The translations under genes and the position numbers were made by a program. The notes below the pieces were generated by a model, which worked only from the letters and a program-made list of their open reading frames with translations, was not told where the DNA came from and did no database searches. 64,000 bases of DNA from contig CACNZU010000005.1 in the NCBI GenBank assembly GCA_902624885.1, forward strand, positions 1-64,000, in the 5' to 3' direction. Of the stretch, positions 8,640 through 17,985 are shown one piece after another; the first letter of the stretch is position 1; every line of letters starts with the position of its first letter. Source of the stretch: an uncultured Pelagibacteraceae bacterium (GTDB lineage Bacteria > Pseudomonadota > Alphaproteobacteria > Pelagibacterales > Pelagibacteraceae).

Positions 8640-10013
8640 ATGAATATAATTATATGTGGAGCTGGCAAAGTCGGCTTTTCAATCAGTAAACAATTATCTG
8701 CACAAGGTCATTCAGTTACTGTTATCGATCAATCATCTGAAGATATTAAAAAAATAAATGACACTCAAGATGTGAAAGGTATTGTTGGCCGCGCAACACT
8801 TCCAAATGTTCTAGAAAACGCTGGTGCGGAAAATGCAGACATGATTATCGCAGTTACTAGGAATGATGAAACAAACATGATAGTTTGTCAACTAGCAAGT
8901 TCTTTGTTTAATGTTTCTAAAAAAATTGCAAGAATAAGAACAAAAGAGTTTTTAGAGGGGAAATGGGGAAAACTCTATAATAAGTCCAATATACCTATTG
9001 ATGTAATCATATCACCAGAACTTGAAGTTGCTAAATCACTTTATAGAAGATTAGAAGCACCAGGTACTTTAGATAATGTTCCATTTGGTAAAGATAAAGT
9101 AAAAATGTTGGAAATTTCTATTGAAAAGAACTGTCCTATAAAAAATATACCACTTAAAAAACTAACTGAGAAATTTCCTGATTTTAAAGCAAATATTGTA
9201 GGGGCTGTTAGAAAAGAAAAGTTTATTTATTTAAAAAAGAATGATCAAATCTTAGAAGATGATAATGTATATGTTGTTATCAGCAGCGACCAACTCAACG
9301 CAATACTAAAAGCTTTTGGTCATGAAGAGAAAGTTTCAAAAAATGTTTTAATAATTGGCGGGGGAAATATTGGTTTAAATTTAGCGAAAATGCTTGAGAA
9401 AAATTTTGAAGATTTAAGGATTAAAATTATTGAAAAAGATAAAAAAAGAGCAGAAGAACTGGCAAATGAACTATCCTCATCAATTGTGATAAATGGAGAT
9501 GGACTAGATGAAGAAATACTTAAAGAGGCAAACCTTGAAGGCTCGGAAACAGTATTGGCACTTACAAACGATGATGAAAATAACATGATGGCCTGCGTCT
9601 TGGCAGAAAAGTCTGGTTTAAAAAAAAGAACAATCGCTATAGTTAATAAATCTAATTACAATCTTTTACAGGACTCTTTGAACATTGACGATTTAGTAGA
9701 TCCAAGAATGACAACTGTATCTAGAATCATGGAACATGTACATAGAGGAACTATCGGAACTGTTTATTCATTACTAGATGGTGAGTATGAATTTATTGAA
9801 GCTAAAATTTTAGAAAAGTCAGATTTATTGAATAAACAAATTAGGGACTCAAATCTACCTGAGGATATAAGAATAGGAGCTATTGTAAGAAAAGATAAAG
9901 TTATTATTCCAAGATCAAATTTTATCTTTGAAAAGGATGATTTAGTAGTTTTTTTAGCCAAAAGAGAGCAATTGAAAGCTGTAGAGAATATTTTTAGTGT
10001 AAGCTCCGTTTAA
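8640..10013 (+). CDS. trkA: Trk potassium uptake regulatory NAD-binding protein TrkA
   Basis: 457 residues with two RCK repeats. Each starts with a Rossmann nucleotide-binding motif, ICGAGKVGFSI at the N-terminus and IIGGGNIGLNLA near residue 240, and each is followed by a TrkA-C subdomain. TrkA is the cytosolic gating ring for the TrkH channel and senses nucleotides. It starts one base after ntrX and is six bases before trkH, so ntrYX and trkAH are probably one transcript. In many alphaproteobacteria trkA also follows ntrX, but with hfq next; hfq is not here. Confidence 0.96.
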   Translation: MNIIICGAGKVGFSISKQLSAQGHSVTVIDQSSEDIKKINDTQDVKGIVGRATLPNVLENAGAENADMIIAVTRNDETNMIVCQLASSLFNVSKKIARIRTKEFLEGKWGKLYNKSNIPIDVIISPELEVAKSLYRRLEAPGTLDNVPFGKDKVKMLEISIEKNCPIKNIPLKKLTEKFPDFKANIVGAVRKEKFIYLKKNDQILEDDNVYVVISSDQLNAILKAFGHEEKVSKNVLIIGGGNIGLNLAKMLEKNFEDLRIKIIEKDKKRAEELANELSSSIVINGDGLDEEILKEANLEGSETVLALTNDDENNMMACVLAEKSGLKKRTIAIVNKSNYNLLQDSLNIDDLVDPRMTTVSRIMEHVHRGTIGTVYSLLDGEYEFIEAKILEKSDLLNKQIRDSNLPEDIRIGAIVRKDKVIIPRSNFIFEKDDLVVFLAKREQLKAVENIFSVSSV

Positions 10014-10019
10014 CATTAA

Positions 10020-11432
10020 ATGAATTTAAAGAGTATCAGTTATTATCTTAGTTTATTTCTTTTTCCATTATCAGTTCTATCATTTATAAATATACTTTAT
10101 TCTTCATATTTTAATTATTTTTTGAGTATTGAATCTTATTTAATTACATTAGTTGTATCTTTGGTATTGGCGTGTGGACTTTATCTTTTTGGAAAAAATG
10201 CTGAAAGAAAAATAACTTATATTAATCAATTAATTTTAATTCTATTCGTATATTTTATAGTTGGTATTTTAGTTTCTGTGCCAATCTACATGAGCAATTC
10301 TCAAATAATATTTGTCAACGCCCTTTTTGAGTCAATATCAGGTTTAACTGGTACAGGGTTTTCAACCTTCACATCTGTAAAATATCTTGATCCAACTTTA
10401 ATATTATGGAGATCATCTTCTCAATGGCTAGGAGGTTTATATTTTTTAATTTTTTTAATTCTGATTTTTTCGAACAAGACTTTTAATTATAAAATGACAA
10501 GTCTGACTTTCACCAGTGAAAGCGCTTTTAATTCTGAAGAAAGTGTAAAAGGGAATATTTTTAAAATACTTATATTTTACTGTATAATAAGTTTTACCAT
10601 ACTAATTCTTCTAAGTTTTTCAGATGTAAGACTTTTTAATTCTTTAAACTTAACAATGACCCTAGTATCTGCTGGAGGTTTCTTACCAACAGATAATTTG
10701 AACTCCATAATTTCTACAAAACTGCAAAAAATAATTTTGATTTTTTCTTTACTGTTCTCTTACTTGAATTTTTATTTTTTATTTAATTTATTTAAAAGAA
10801 AAATTTTCATCAAAAATCATAGAGAGGATTTTTATTTATTGTCCATAGTTATTCTTTCTGTTTTACTAACTTATTTAAATAATTTTGATGGGCTTAATAC
10901 CATTATAAATGTAACAAGTAGTTTAGCAAATTCTGGTATTACGCTTATTGAAGATAATAATAATTTTAGTTTATTTTTCTTATTTCTCACTATTATAGGC
11001 GGATCATTAATATCAAATACCTCTGGTATAAAATTTAGTAGGTTTTATATTTTACTAAAAATTACCACTGCAGAAATACTTAAATTGATAAGCCCAAATA
11101 GCATAATTAATAAAACAATATTTAACTCTGAGAATAAAATTACCGATGAAAATGTTAAAATTTCATTTTTAATATTTATTTCATTTTTTCTAAGTCTTTT
11201 AATTTTATCAAGTTGTCTAGTCTTAGACGACATAGGTTTTGAAAGCTCCTTCAAATTAGCTATTCTTGCTTTAACTAATACCGTCAATTCAGAAATGCAT
11301 GGTTTAGACAATTTAGTTTTTGCAAATATGTTAACATCTTCTAAAATAAGTTTGATTATTTTTATGATAATTGGAAAAATTGAGTTAATATCAATTTTTT
11401 TAATTTTCAAAAAGTTTTTTTTTAAGGATTAA
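10020..11432 (+). CDS. trkH: Trk potassium transporter membrane subunit TrkH
   Basis: 470-residue polytopic inner-membrane protein with about ten hydrophobic segments. Selectivity-filter-like pore loops of the TrkH/KtrB family are visible at SGLTGTGFSTF (near residue 105), SAGGFLPT, SSLANSGITL and LALTNTVNS. The fourth is the most divergent, as is usual in the family. It pairs with the TrkA gating subunit encoded immediately upstream. gpsA begins at the next base after the stop, so expression may continue into the glycerol genes. Confidence 0.93.
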   Translation: MNLKSISYYLSLFLFPLSVLSFINILYSSYFNYFLSIESYLITLVVSLVLACGLYLFGKNAERKITYINQLILILFVYFIVGILVSVPIYMSNSQIIFVNALFESISGLTGTGFSTFTSVKYLDPTLILWRSSSQWLGGLYFLIFLILIFSNKTFNYKMTSLTFTSESAFNSEESVKGNIFKILIFYCIISFTILILLSFSDVRLFNSLNLTMTLVSAGGFLPTDNLNSIISTKLQKIILIFSLLFSYLNFYFLFNLFKRKIFIKNHREDFYLLSIVILSVLLTYLNNFDGLNTIINVTSSLANSGITLIEDNNNFSLFFLFLTIIGGSLISNTSGIKFSRFYILLKITTAEILKLISPNSIINKTIFNSENKITDENVKISFLIFISFFLSLLILSSCLVLDDIGFESSFKLAILALTNTVNSEMHGLDNLVFANMLTSSKISLIIFMIIGKIELISIFLIFKKFFFKD

Positions 11433-12479
11433 ATGTCTAAAATTATAGTAATTGGAGCAGGTGCTATGGGTTCAGCTTTTGCTTTACCATGCTTTGATAA
11501 CAAGCATGATATAAATATAGTCGGCACTCATTTAGAAGATGATTTTATAGATAAACTAAAAAAAAATAGTAATTTTCATCCAGGTTTAAATATCACAATT
11601 CCAAAAGAAATTAATATATTTAAATTTGAAAATTTTGACAATCTACTTAGTTCAAAAGTAGATTTGATAGTTCTTGGTATTAGTTCTAAAGGCATTGAAT
11701 GGGTTGCAGGTCAATTAAGTAGACTTTTTAAAGAAAAAAATGTTCCAAATATATTAATGCTAACTAAAGGATTGAGTATCTTTAATAATCAATACGAGTT
11801 ATTAGTAGATAAACTAGAAAGACTTTTGTCTACAAGTAAGATAAAAAATATTAACATTTCTGCAGTAGGAGGACCTTGTTTAGCTTCTGGGTTAGCTAAT
11901 AGAGTTCATAGCAGCGTTGTTATAGCAAACAAAGATATTAAAACTGCAAAAAAAATTGCGAATATGTTAAATACTAATTATTATCATACTTCATTTACAG
12001 ATGATTTAAACGGAGTAGAAGTATCTGCTGCAATTAAAAATATTTTTTCTATGGCTGTTGGTGCGGCAAAAGGATTGTGTAGTAAAAATATTTCAGATGA
12101 AGTCAGAGAAAAAAATTATTTGAACACTGCTTCAGCTCTCATAAAACAATCAATTTTAGAAATGGAGATATTTGTAGAACACTTAAAAGGTAAAAAAGAA
12201 ACTGTTAAAGGGTTAGCCGGATTAGGGGATCTATACGTAAGTTCAGGAGGAGGTAGAAATGCAAAAATGGGCGCTTATATTGGTGAAGGTTTAACATTTT
12301 CAGAAGCAAAAAAAACAAAAATGGAAAAAGTTACAGTTGAAGGAGCAGATTTAGCAAAAGAAATCGCAAAAAAAGTTAATGAAGATTTTGATGAAAAACA
12401 ATTACCTTTAATGCTTGGTATGATTAATGCTATTGTTGAAAATAAAAAACTCGAGTTGAATTGGGAGGCATTTAGATGA
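11433..12479 (+). CDS. gpsA: GpsA-like NAD(P)-dependent glycerol-3-phosphate dehydrogenase
   Basis: 348 residues with an N-terminal Rossmann motif IGAGAMGSAFA, the substrate-domain segment EVSAAIKNIFSMAVGAAKG carrying the catalytic lysine, and GLAGLGDLYVSSGGGRNAKMG. These match GpsA, which interconverts dihydroxyacetone phosphate and glycerol 3-phosphate. It diverges from standard GpsA at several places, for example GGPCLASG where LSGPSFA is usual and GAMG where GAWG is usual. It overlaps glycerol kinase by four bases and precedes a glycerol importer. No glpD is in the window, so this enzyme may work in the oxidative direction; that direction is inference. Confidence 0.86.
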   Translation: MSKIIVIGAGAMGSAFALPCFDNKHDINIVGTHLEDDFIDKLKKNSNFHPGLNITIPKEINIFKFENFDNLLSSKVDLIVLGISSKGIEWVAGQLSRLFKEKNVPNILMLTKGLSIFNNQYELLVDKLERLLSTSKIKNINISAVGGPCLASGLANRVHSSVVIANKDIKTAKKIANMLNTNYYHTSFTDDLNGVEVSAAIKNIFSMAVGAAKGLCSKNISDEVREKNYLNTASALIKQSILEMEIFVEHLKGKKETVKGLAGLGDLYVSSGGGRNAKMGAYIGEGLTFSEAKKTKMEKVTVEGADLAKEIAKKVNEDFDEKQLPLMLGMINAIVENKKLELNWEAFR

Positions 12480-13957
12480 AAAAGTTTATTATTTCAATTG
12501 ATGCCGGCACCACATCTAATAGATCAATATTGTTTGATTTAAAAGGTAAGCCAGTTTTTTCTTCACAAAAAGAATTTACACAATATTTTCCAAAAAGTGG
12601 TTGGGTTGAGCATAACCCTGATGAAATTTGGAAAACTACAATTAAAACTTTAAAAGATGTAATTCAAAAAGTTAAAAAGCTTAAAGGAAAAATACTAAGT
12701 ATTGGAATTACCAATCAAAGAGAGACTACTGTTTTATGGGATAAAAAAACAGGTAAACCAGTTTATAAAGCTATTGTTTGGCAAGATAGACGCACTGAAG
12801 AGTTTTGTAAAAAGCTAAGAAAACGAAATAAAGAAACAATGGTTTTTAATAAAACAGGCCTTTTAATTGATTCATATTTTTCTGGAACAAAAATTAAATG
12901 GATTTTAGATAATGTGCCAAAAGCACGGCATTTGATGAATAAAAAACAATTGTTATTTGGAACGATTGACAGCTTTTTAATTTGGAGACTTACAAAAGGA
13001 AAGGTTCATGCAACAGATGCAACAAATGCAAGTAGAACAATGATATATAATATTTCCTTAAATAAATGGGACGACAATATATTAAATCTTCTTAAGATAA
13101 AAAAACATATTTTACCAGAGGTGAAGGATTGTGCGGATGATTATGGTCAAACCCATTCGTCAATAACAGGCAAATCAATTCCAATTAATGGAGTTGTAGG
13201 TGATCAACAGTCAGCAACTATTGGTCAATGCTGTTTCGAACCTGGCTCTTTAAAAAGCACCTATGGGACTGGAGCTTTTGTTTTGTTGAATACTGGCACT
13301 AAAAAAATCTACTCAAAAAATCGACTGTTAACAACTATCGCTTATAGAATCAAAGGTAAAACAACTTACGCAATGGAGGGGTCTATTTTTATAGCTGGTG
13401 CTGGTGTGCAATGGTTAAGAGATAGAATGAAATTTTTTAAGAAAGCACCTGAAACAGAAAAAATAGTCAAATCACTTCAAAACAACAACGATATTTATTT
13501 AGTTCCAGCATTCACTGGATTAGGAGCTCCGTATTGGGACGCCAATGCTAGAGGAGTTTTAAGCGGAATTACTAGAGATACCAGCCCTAAAGAAATAGTC
13601 AGAGCTACGATCGAAGCAGTTGCTTATCAAACTCACGATCTTTTTGAAGCTATGAAACATGACGGTTTAAGACCTAAAATTGTAAAAGTTGATGGTGGGA
13701 TGGTAATGAATAATTGGTTTTCACAATTTTTATCAGACATAGTGAATGTAAAAGTATTAAGACCAAAAGTTCAAGAAACTACTGCTTTAGGTGCAGCATT
13801 CATGGCCGGTTTACACTTAGGGGTATATAAATCATTAAAAGATATTTCTAAAAATTGGAACTTAGATAAAAAATTTTCACCAAAAATGAAAAACAAGTCT
13901 AGAACAATGTTAATTAGCGGCTGGGAAAAAGCCGTCAAGAGAGCCTTAATAAAATAA
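12476..13957 (+). CDS. glpK: Glycerol kinase
   Basis: FGGY-family sugar kinase of 493 residues that phosphorylates glycerol to glycerol 3-phosphate. The start SIDAGTTSNRSILFD is the ATP-binding phosphate-1 motif. TNQRETTVLWDKKTGKPV and VWQDRRT are characteristic of glycerol kinase within FGGY, as are the central YGTGAFVLLNTG and the C-terminal DGGMVMNNW. The ATG overlaps the gpsA stop (ATGA). Downstream a 105-base gap leads to the glycerol-binding protein gene, so uptake and phosphorylation genes are adjacent but the transporter seems to have its own promoter. Confidence 0.96.
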   Translation: MKKFIISIDAGTTSNRSILFDLKGKPVFSSQKEFTQYFPKSGWVEHNPDEIWKTTIKTLKDVIQKVKKLKGKILSIGITNQRETTVLWDKKTGKPVYKAIVWQDRRTEEFCKKLRKRNKETMVFNKTGLLIDSYFSGTKIKWILDNVPKARHLMNKKQLLFGTIDSFLIWRLTKGKVHATDATNASRTMIYNISLNKWDDNILNLLKIKKHILPEVKDCADDYGQTHSSITGKSIPINGVVGDQQSATIGQCCFEPGSLKSTYGTGAFVLLNTGTKKIYSKNRLLTTIAYRIKGKTTYAMEGSIFIAGAGVQWLRDRMKFFKKAPETEKIVKSLQNNNDIYLVPAFTGLGAPYWDANARGVLSGITRDTSPKEIVRATIEAVAYQTHDLFEAMKHDGLRPKIVKVDGGMVMNNWFSQFLSDIVNVKVLRPKVQETTALGAAFMAGLHLGVYKSLKDISKNWNLDKKFSPKMKNKSRTMLISGWEKAVKRALIK

Positions 13958-14001
13958 CACACACTTCAGAGTTGTAATTTCGAAAGTTTCTGCACTGTAC
14001 T

Positions 14002-14029
14002 TTTCACTTTTATTTTGGTTCAATATAGA
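14002..14029 (+). promoter_or_regulatory. Candidate sigma-70 promoter for the glycerol-binding protein gene
   Basis: In the 105-base gap after glpK, TTTCAC (14002-14007) and TATAGA (14024-14029) are 16 bases apart, matching a weak -35 and a fair -10 element. Transcription from here would give a leader of about 25 bases containing the run AACAACAACGAGGG. A/T-rich sequence produces such matches by chance, so this is only a candidate. The A/T palindrome TTTCGAAA just upstream could be an operator but is short. Confidence 0.3.
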
Positions 14030-14045
14030 AACTAAAAACAACAAC

Positions 14046-14060
14046 AACGAGGGAAATAAT
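14046..14060 (+). promoter_or_regulatory. Shared 15-base Shine-Dalgarno leader (glycerol-binding protein)
   Basis: AACGAGGGAAATAAT stands just before the start of the glycerol-binding protein gene and is identical, base for base, to the leader of the iron-binding protein gene at 30302-30316. GAGGG is the ribosome-binding core. Most genes in this window start in overlaps or with no obvious Shine-Dalgarno, so the shared element marks these abundant periplasmic proteins. Confidence 0.65.
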
Positions 14061-14062
14061 CT

Positions 14063-15796
14063 ATGTTAAAAACATTTAAGAATATTCTGGCTGTTGCTGT
14101 TTCAATTTCTCTAATTACTATTTCAAATGCTGTAGCTGATGGACATATGGCTGCAATAAAGAAATGGTCAAACGGTGAGTTTAGTCTTTCAACTATTTCT
14201 TCAAAAGAAAGAGAGAAAGAACTAAATTGGTTTTACAATGCTGCAAAACCATTTAAAGGAATGGAAATAAATGTATTGTCAGAAACAATTCCAACTCACG
14301 TATATGAATCAAAAACTTTAACTAAAGCTTTTGAAGAGATAACTGGAATTAAAGTTAATCACCAGTTATTGGGAGAAGGAGAAGTAGTACAAGCAGTACA
14401 AACTCAGATGCAAACTGGAAGAAACTTGTATGATGCCTATATCAATGACTCAGATTTGATTGGTACGCATTCAAGACTTCAGTTAGCAGTAAACTTAACA
14501 AAGTGGATGAAAGGTGAAGGTAAAGATGTAACTTTACCAACATTAGATATCGATGATTTCATCGGTAAATCATTTACTACAGGTCCAGATGGTGATTTAT
14601 ACCAATTACCTGACCAACAATTTGCTAACCTTTATTGGTTTAGAAAAGATTGGTTTGATAGACCTGAAATCAAAAAAGGTTTCAAAGCTAAATACGGATA
14701 CGATCTAGGTGTTCCAGTAAACTGGTCTGCTTACGAAGATATCGCTGAATACTTTACAAAAGACGTAAAGAATATCGACGGTGTTAGAGTATACGGTCAC
14801 ATGGACTACGGTAAGAGAGCTCCTGACTTAGGATGGAGAATGACTGACGCGTGGTTATCAATGGCTGGTGCAGGTTCAGTTGGTAAACCTAACGGAGTAC
14901 CAGTAGATGAGTGGGGAATAAGAATGGAAAAAGGTTCTTGTAATCCAGTTGGTGCTGACGTAGCAAGAGGTGGGGCTGCAAATGGTCCTGCTGCCGTTTA
15001 TGCAATCAGAAAATGGGATGAGTGGTTAAGAGCTTATGCACCTCCAGGTGCTGCGGCGATGGACTTCTATCAGTCTCTGCCAGCTTTATCATCAGGAAAC
15101 GTTGCTCAGCAAATTTTCTGGTATACAGCGTTCACGGCATCAATGGTTGCTCCTAAGAGTTCTGGAAACAAAACAGTTGATGATAACGGTAATCCTTTAT
15201 GGAGAATGGGACCATCACCAAAAGGTCCTTACTGGGATGAAGGTATGAAGCTTGGTTATCAAGATGCTGGATCATGGACTTTATTTAAGTCTACTCCAGT
15301 TGACAGAAGAAAAGCTGCATGGTTGTACGCTCAGTTTGTAGTATCAAAAACTGTTGATCTTAAGAAAAGTGACGTTGGTTTAACTATCATTAGAGATAGT
15401 ACAATTAATCACAAACACTTTACTAAGAGAGCTCCAAAACTTGGTGGACTTGTAGAATTCTACAGATCTAAAAACAGAGTATTGTGGTCACCAACAGGTA
15501 TCAATGTTCCGGACTATCCGAAACTTGCACAAATCTGGTGGCAACAAATTGGAGATGTAAACTCAGGTGCGTTTACTCCACAACAAGCTATGGATCGTCT
15601 TGCAGAAGAGATGAACTTAGTTATGTCTCGTATGGAAGCTGCTGATAAAGCAAACAATACATACGGTGGATGTGGTCCAAGATTAGCTAAACCGAAAGGT
15701 GCTGATTATTGGTTGAAACAACCAGGATCACCAAAAGCTAAACGAAATGAGAAACCTAAAGGTAAAACAGTTCCATTCGAAAGAGCTTGGAAGTAA
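14063..15796 (+). CDS. glpV: Glycerol ABC transporter substrate-binding protein (GlpV type)
   Basis: 577-residue extracellular solute-binding protein. An N-terminal signal peptide is clear (KTFKNILAVAVSISLITISNA, then VADGHM), giving a soluble periplasmic protein. The size and following gene set (two ATPases, two permeases and a DUF2160 protein) match the glpSTPQUV glycerol importer described in Rhizobium. Here the binding protein is first, with a strong leader sequence in front and an intrinsic terminator behind, so it is probably made in excess over the membrane subunits. Codon choice is visibly richer in C-ending codons (AAC, TAC, GAC) than in neighbours, consistent with high expression. 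Adjacent glpK supports glycerol as substrate; polyols cannot be excluded. Confidence 0.87.
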   Translation: MLKTFKNILAVAVSISLITISNAVADGHMAAIKKWSNGEFSLSTISSKEREKELNWFYNAAKPFKGMEINVLSETIPTHVYESKTLTKAFEEITGIKVNHQLLGEGEVVQAVQTQMQTGRNLYDAYINDSDLIGTHSRLQLAVNLTKWMKGEGKDVTLPTLDIDDFIGKSFTTGPDGDLYQLPDQQFANLYWFRKDWFDRPEIKKGFKAKYGYDLGVPVNWSAYEDIAEYFTKDVKNIDGVRVYGHMDYGKRAPDLGWRMTDAWLSMAGAGSVGKPNGVPVDEWGIRMEKGSCNPVGADVARGGAANGPAAVYAIRKWDEWLRAYAPPGAAAMDFYQSLPALSSGNVAQQIFWYTAFTASMVAPKSSGNKTVDDNGNPLWRMGPSPKGPYWDEGMKLGYQDAGSWTLFKSTPVDRRKAAWLYAQFVVSKTVDLKKSDVGLTIIRDSTINHKHFTKRAPKLGGLVEFYRSKNRVLWSPTGINVPDYPKLAQIWWQQIGDVNSGAFTPQQAMDRLAEEMNLVMSRMEAADKANNTYGGCGPRLAKPKGADYWLKQPGSPKAKRNEKPKGKTVPFERAWK

Positions 15797-15814
15797 TTTA
15801 GGTTTAATCTAAAT

Positions 15815-15845
15815 TTAAAGGGGGCTTAACGGCCCCCTTTTTTTA
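15815..15845 (+). terminator. Rho-independent terminator after glpV
   Basis: AAAGGGGGC (15817-15825) and GCCCCCTTT (15832-15840) form a perfect nine-base-pair stem around a six-base loop TTAACG, followed by a run of T to 15844. It is the most G/C-rich hairpin seen in the window. Lying between the binding-protein gene and its ATPase genes, it should stop most transcripts and let some read through. Confidence 0.93.
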
Positions 15846-15863
15846 AAACAGATTTCAAAAAAT

Positions 15864-16928
15864 ATGAGCTTAGAATTAAAAAATGTAGAAAAAAAAATAG
15901 GGTTAGATACTCATATTTATCCAACAAATTTAAAATTAGAAAAAAATACAATTAATATTCTTTTAGGATCAACACTTTCTGGTAAGACAACACTTATGCA
16001 AATCATGGCTGGTTTGGACAAACCCACCAATGGAGAAATTTGGTTTAATGAAAAGAATGTAACTGGAATGAAAGTGCAAAAAAGAAACGTTTCAATGGTC
16101 TATCAACAATTCATAAATTATCCTAATTTTACTGTTTATGACAACATTGCATCACCTTTAAAAATAACTGGTGTTAGTTCAGATGAAATTAAACAAAAAG
16201 TGGGTAAAGTTGCCGAACTATTAAAATTATCCGGAATGTTAAATAAAAAACCCAATGAATTATCAGGTGGGCAACAACAAAGAACAGCTTTAGCAAGAGC
16301 TTTAGTTAAAGACTCCGATCTAATACTATTAGACGAGCCACTTGCAAATCTAGATTTTAAACTTCGGGAAGAGTTAAGAGAAGAACTTCCTAAATTGTTC
16401 GAGGATAGAGATTGCATAGTTGTATATGCTACTACTGAACCATCCGAAGCTCTTCTTCTAGGAGGAAATACAGCTACTTTATTGGAGGGAAAAGTAATTC
16501 AGTATGGAAAAACCTTAGATGTTTACAATAAACCAAATTCTTTAGTATCAGCACAAGTATTCAGTGATCCTCCAATGAATATTACAAAAATTAAGAAGTC
16601 TGGTGAAAATTGCTCTTTTTTAGATAACTCTGTTAATTGGAAAACTAAAATAAATATTAAAGACGGTGAATATAAAGTAGGTATAAGACCCCACAATATT
16701 ACAACTTACAAAGAAGGTAATAACTCTCTAGAAATTAAAGGGAAAGTTTTAATTTCTGAATTAAGTGGATCTGAGAGTTTAATTCACTTTACTAGAGGAA
16801 ATTTGAATTGGGTTTCTCTATCTAATGGTGTTTTTCAAAAAGATGTTGGGGATGAAATGAATTTATATATGAACGCAGACGAATTTATTTATTTTGATGA
16901 GAATGAGAGGTTGGTAATTAATGGCTAA
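15864..16928 (+). CDS. glpS: Glycerol ABC transporter ATP-binding subunit GlpS (degenerate nucleotide site)
   Basis: 354 residues: nucleotide-binding domain (about 1-230) plus a MalK-like C-terminal regulatory/OB region. The Walker A segment is GSTLSGKTT (35-43), which lacks the usual second glycine spacing of GPSGxGKST. The signature LSGGQQQR (133-140) and Walker B LILLDEP are canonical. The switch histidine is missing: the H-loop reads VVYATTEPSEA, with Thr191 where His is expected. Its own ATP site is therefore probably catalytically weak, but it offers an intact signature to GlpT. It overlaps glpT by eight bases. Confidence 0.88.
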   Translation: MSLELKNVEKKIGLDTHIYPTNLKLEKNTINILLGSTLSGKTTLMQIMAGLDKPTNGEIWFNEKNVTGMKVQKRNVSMVYQQFINYPNFTVYDNIASPLKITGVSSDEIKQKVGKVAELLKLSGMLNKKPNELSGGQQQRTALARALVKDSDLILLDEPLANLDFKLREELREELPKLFEDRDCIVVYATTEPSEALLLGGNTATLLEGKVIQYGKTLDVYNKPNSLVSAQVFSDPPMNITKIKKSGENCSFLDNSVNWKTKINIKDGEYKVGIRPHNITTYKEGNNSLEIKGKVLISELSGSESLIHFTRGNLNWVSLSNGVFQKDVGDEMNLYMNADEFIYFDENERLVING

Positions 16929-17985
16929 AATTACTTTAAAAGATTTAAGTCATAGTTATTTAAAAACTCAATCGTCTGATGCTGATTGGGCTGTAAGAGA
17001 TGTGAACATTGATTGGGAAGACGGCGGAGCTTATGCTTTATTGGGCCCTTCAGGTTGTGGAAAAACAACTCTATTAAATATTATTTCTGGTCTAATCAAC
17101 CCAACTAAAGGTGATATTTTGTTTGATGATAAAATGGTATCAAATTTAAATCCCGTAGAACGAAATATAGCTCAAATATTTCAGTTTCCAGTTATTTACG
17201 ACACAATGACTGTTTACGATAATTTAGCTTTTCCATTGAAAAATAGAAAAATAGAGGAAGATAAAATTAAAGCTAAAGTCCATGAAATTGCAGAGATGCT
17301 TGAATTATCTTCAACATTAAACAATAGAGCTTCAGGACTAACCGCTGATGGAAAACAAAAAATATCTTTGGGAAGAGGCCTAGTAAGATCAGATGTAAAC
17401 GCTATCATGTTTGATGAACCACTTACCGTTATTGATCCACATTTAAAATGGATTCTAAGATCTAAGCTTAAAGAACTTCATCAAAAAATAAATAGAACAA
17501 TGATTTACGTTACTCATGACCAGACAGAGGCATTAACATTTGCTGATCAAGTGGTCGTAATGCATGAAGGCCAAATCGTTCAAACAGGAACACCAGTTGA
17601 TCTTTTTGAAAAACCAAAACATACTTTTGTTGGATATTTTATTGGATCTCCAGGTATGAATTTACTCCCATGTGAATTTAAAGGAGGCGATGTTATGCTA
17701 AATGGAAAAAAAATTGAGACCCACACAAAAGTAAAATCAAATAACTTCAGCAAGACTGAAATTGGTGTAAGACCAGAATTTATAAATTTTAGTTCGGAGG
17801 GCATTCCAGTAAAAGTACTTTCAGTAAGTAACACTGGTAGACACAAAATTGTAGACACTCAAAGTCAAAGTGGAAAAATTAAAATGATTGCAAAGACAAG
17901 TGAAGATATTCCCTCAGGATCTGCGTTTTTGAGTTTTAAGAAAGAATACACCTATGCCTATGGAGATGATTGGATTATAGAATGA
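16921..17985 (+). CDS. glpT: Glycerol ABC transporter ATP-binding subunit GlpT (degenerate signature motif)
   Basis: 354 residues, same layout as GlpS. Walker A GPSGCGKTT (42-50), Walker B AIMFDEP and H-loop IYVTHDQTEA (His199) are canonical. The signature is not: where LSGGQ should be the sequence reads SGLTADGKQK (138-147). Combined with GlpS this gives one complete and one incomplete ATP site per heterodimer. The tail carries the MalK-type GVRPEFI segment. The stop overlaps the glpP start (ATGA). The symbol follows the rhizobial glycerol operon and is not the E. coli glycerol-3-phosphate antiporter GlpT. Confidence 0.88.
   Translation: MAKITLKDLSHSYLKTQSSDADWAVRDVNIDWEDGGAYALLGPSGCGKTTLLNIISGLINPTKGDILFDDKMVSNLNPVERNIAQIFQFPVIYDTMTVYDNLAFPLKNRKIEEDKIKAKVHEIAEMLELSSTLNNRASGLTADGKQKISLGRGLVRSDVNAIMFDEPLTVIDPHLKWILRSKLKELHQKINRTMIYVTHDQTEALTFADQVVVMHEGQIVQTGTPVDLFEKPKHTFVGYFIGSPGMNLLPCEFKGGDVMLNGKKIETHTKVKSNNFSKTEIGVRPEFINFSSEGIPVKVLSVSNTGRHKIVDTQSQSGKIKMIAKTSEDIPSGSAFLSFKKEYTYAYGDDWIIE

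Noticed and set aside
12476-13957. Alternative FGGY kinase (xylulokinase or rhamnulokinase)
   Set aside because: TNQRETTVLWD and VWQDRRT are specific to glycerol kinase.
15036-15248. 70-residue plus-strand ORF inside glpV
   Set aside because: Out-of-frame shadow in a gene with strong codon bias; no ribosome-binding site and no family resemblance.
14063-15796. glpV as a DUF-type or sugar-binding protein of an unrelated importer
   Set aside because: The following DUF2160 gene and neighbouring glpK fit the glycerol transporter much better.
17970-17981. Upstream TTG start for glpP
   Set aside because: It would overlap glpT by 16 bases; the ATGA junction at 17982 matches the other junctions in the operon.
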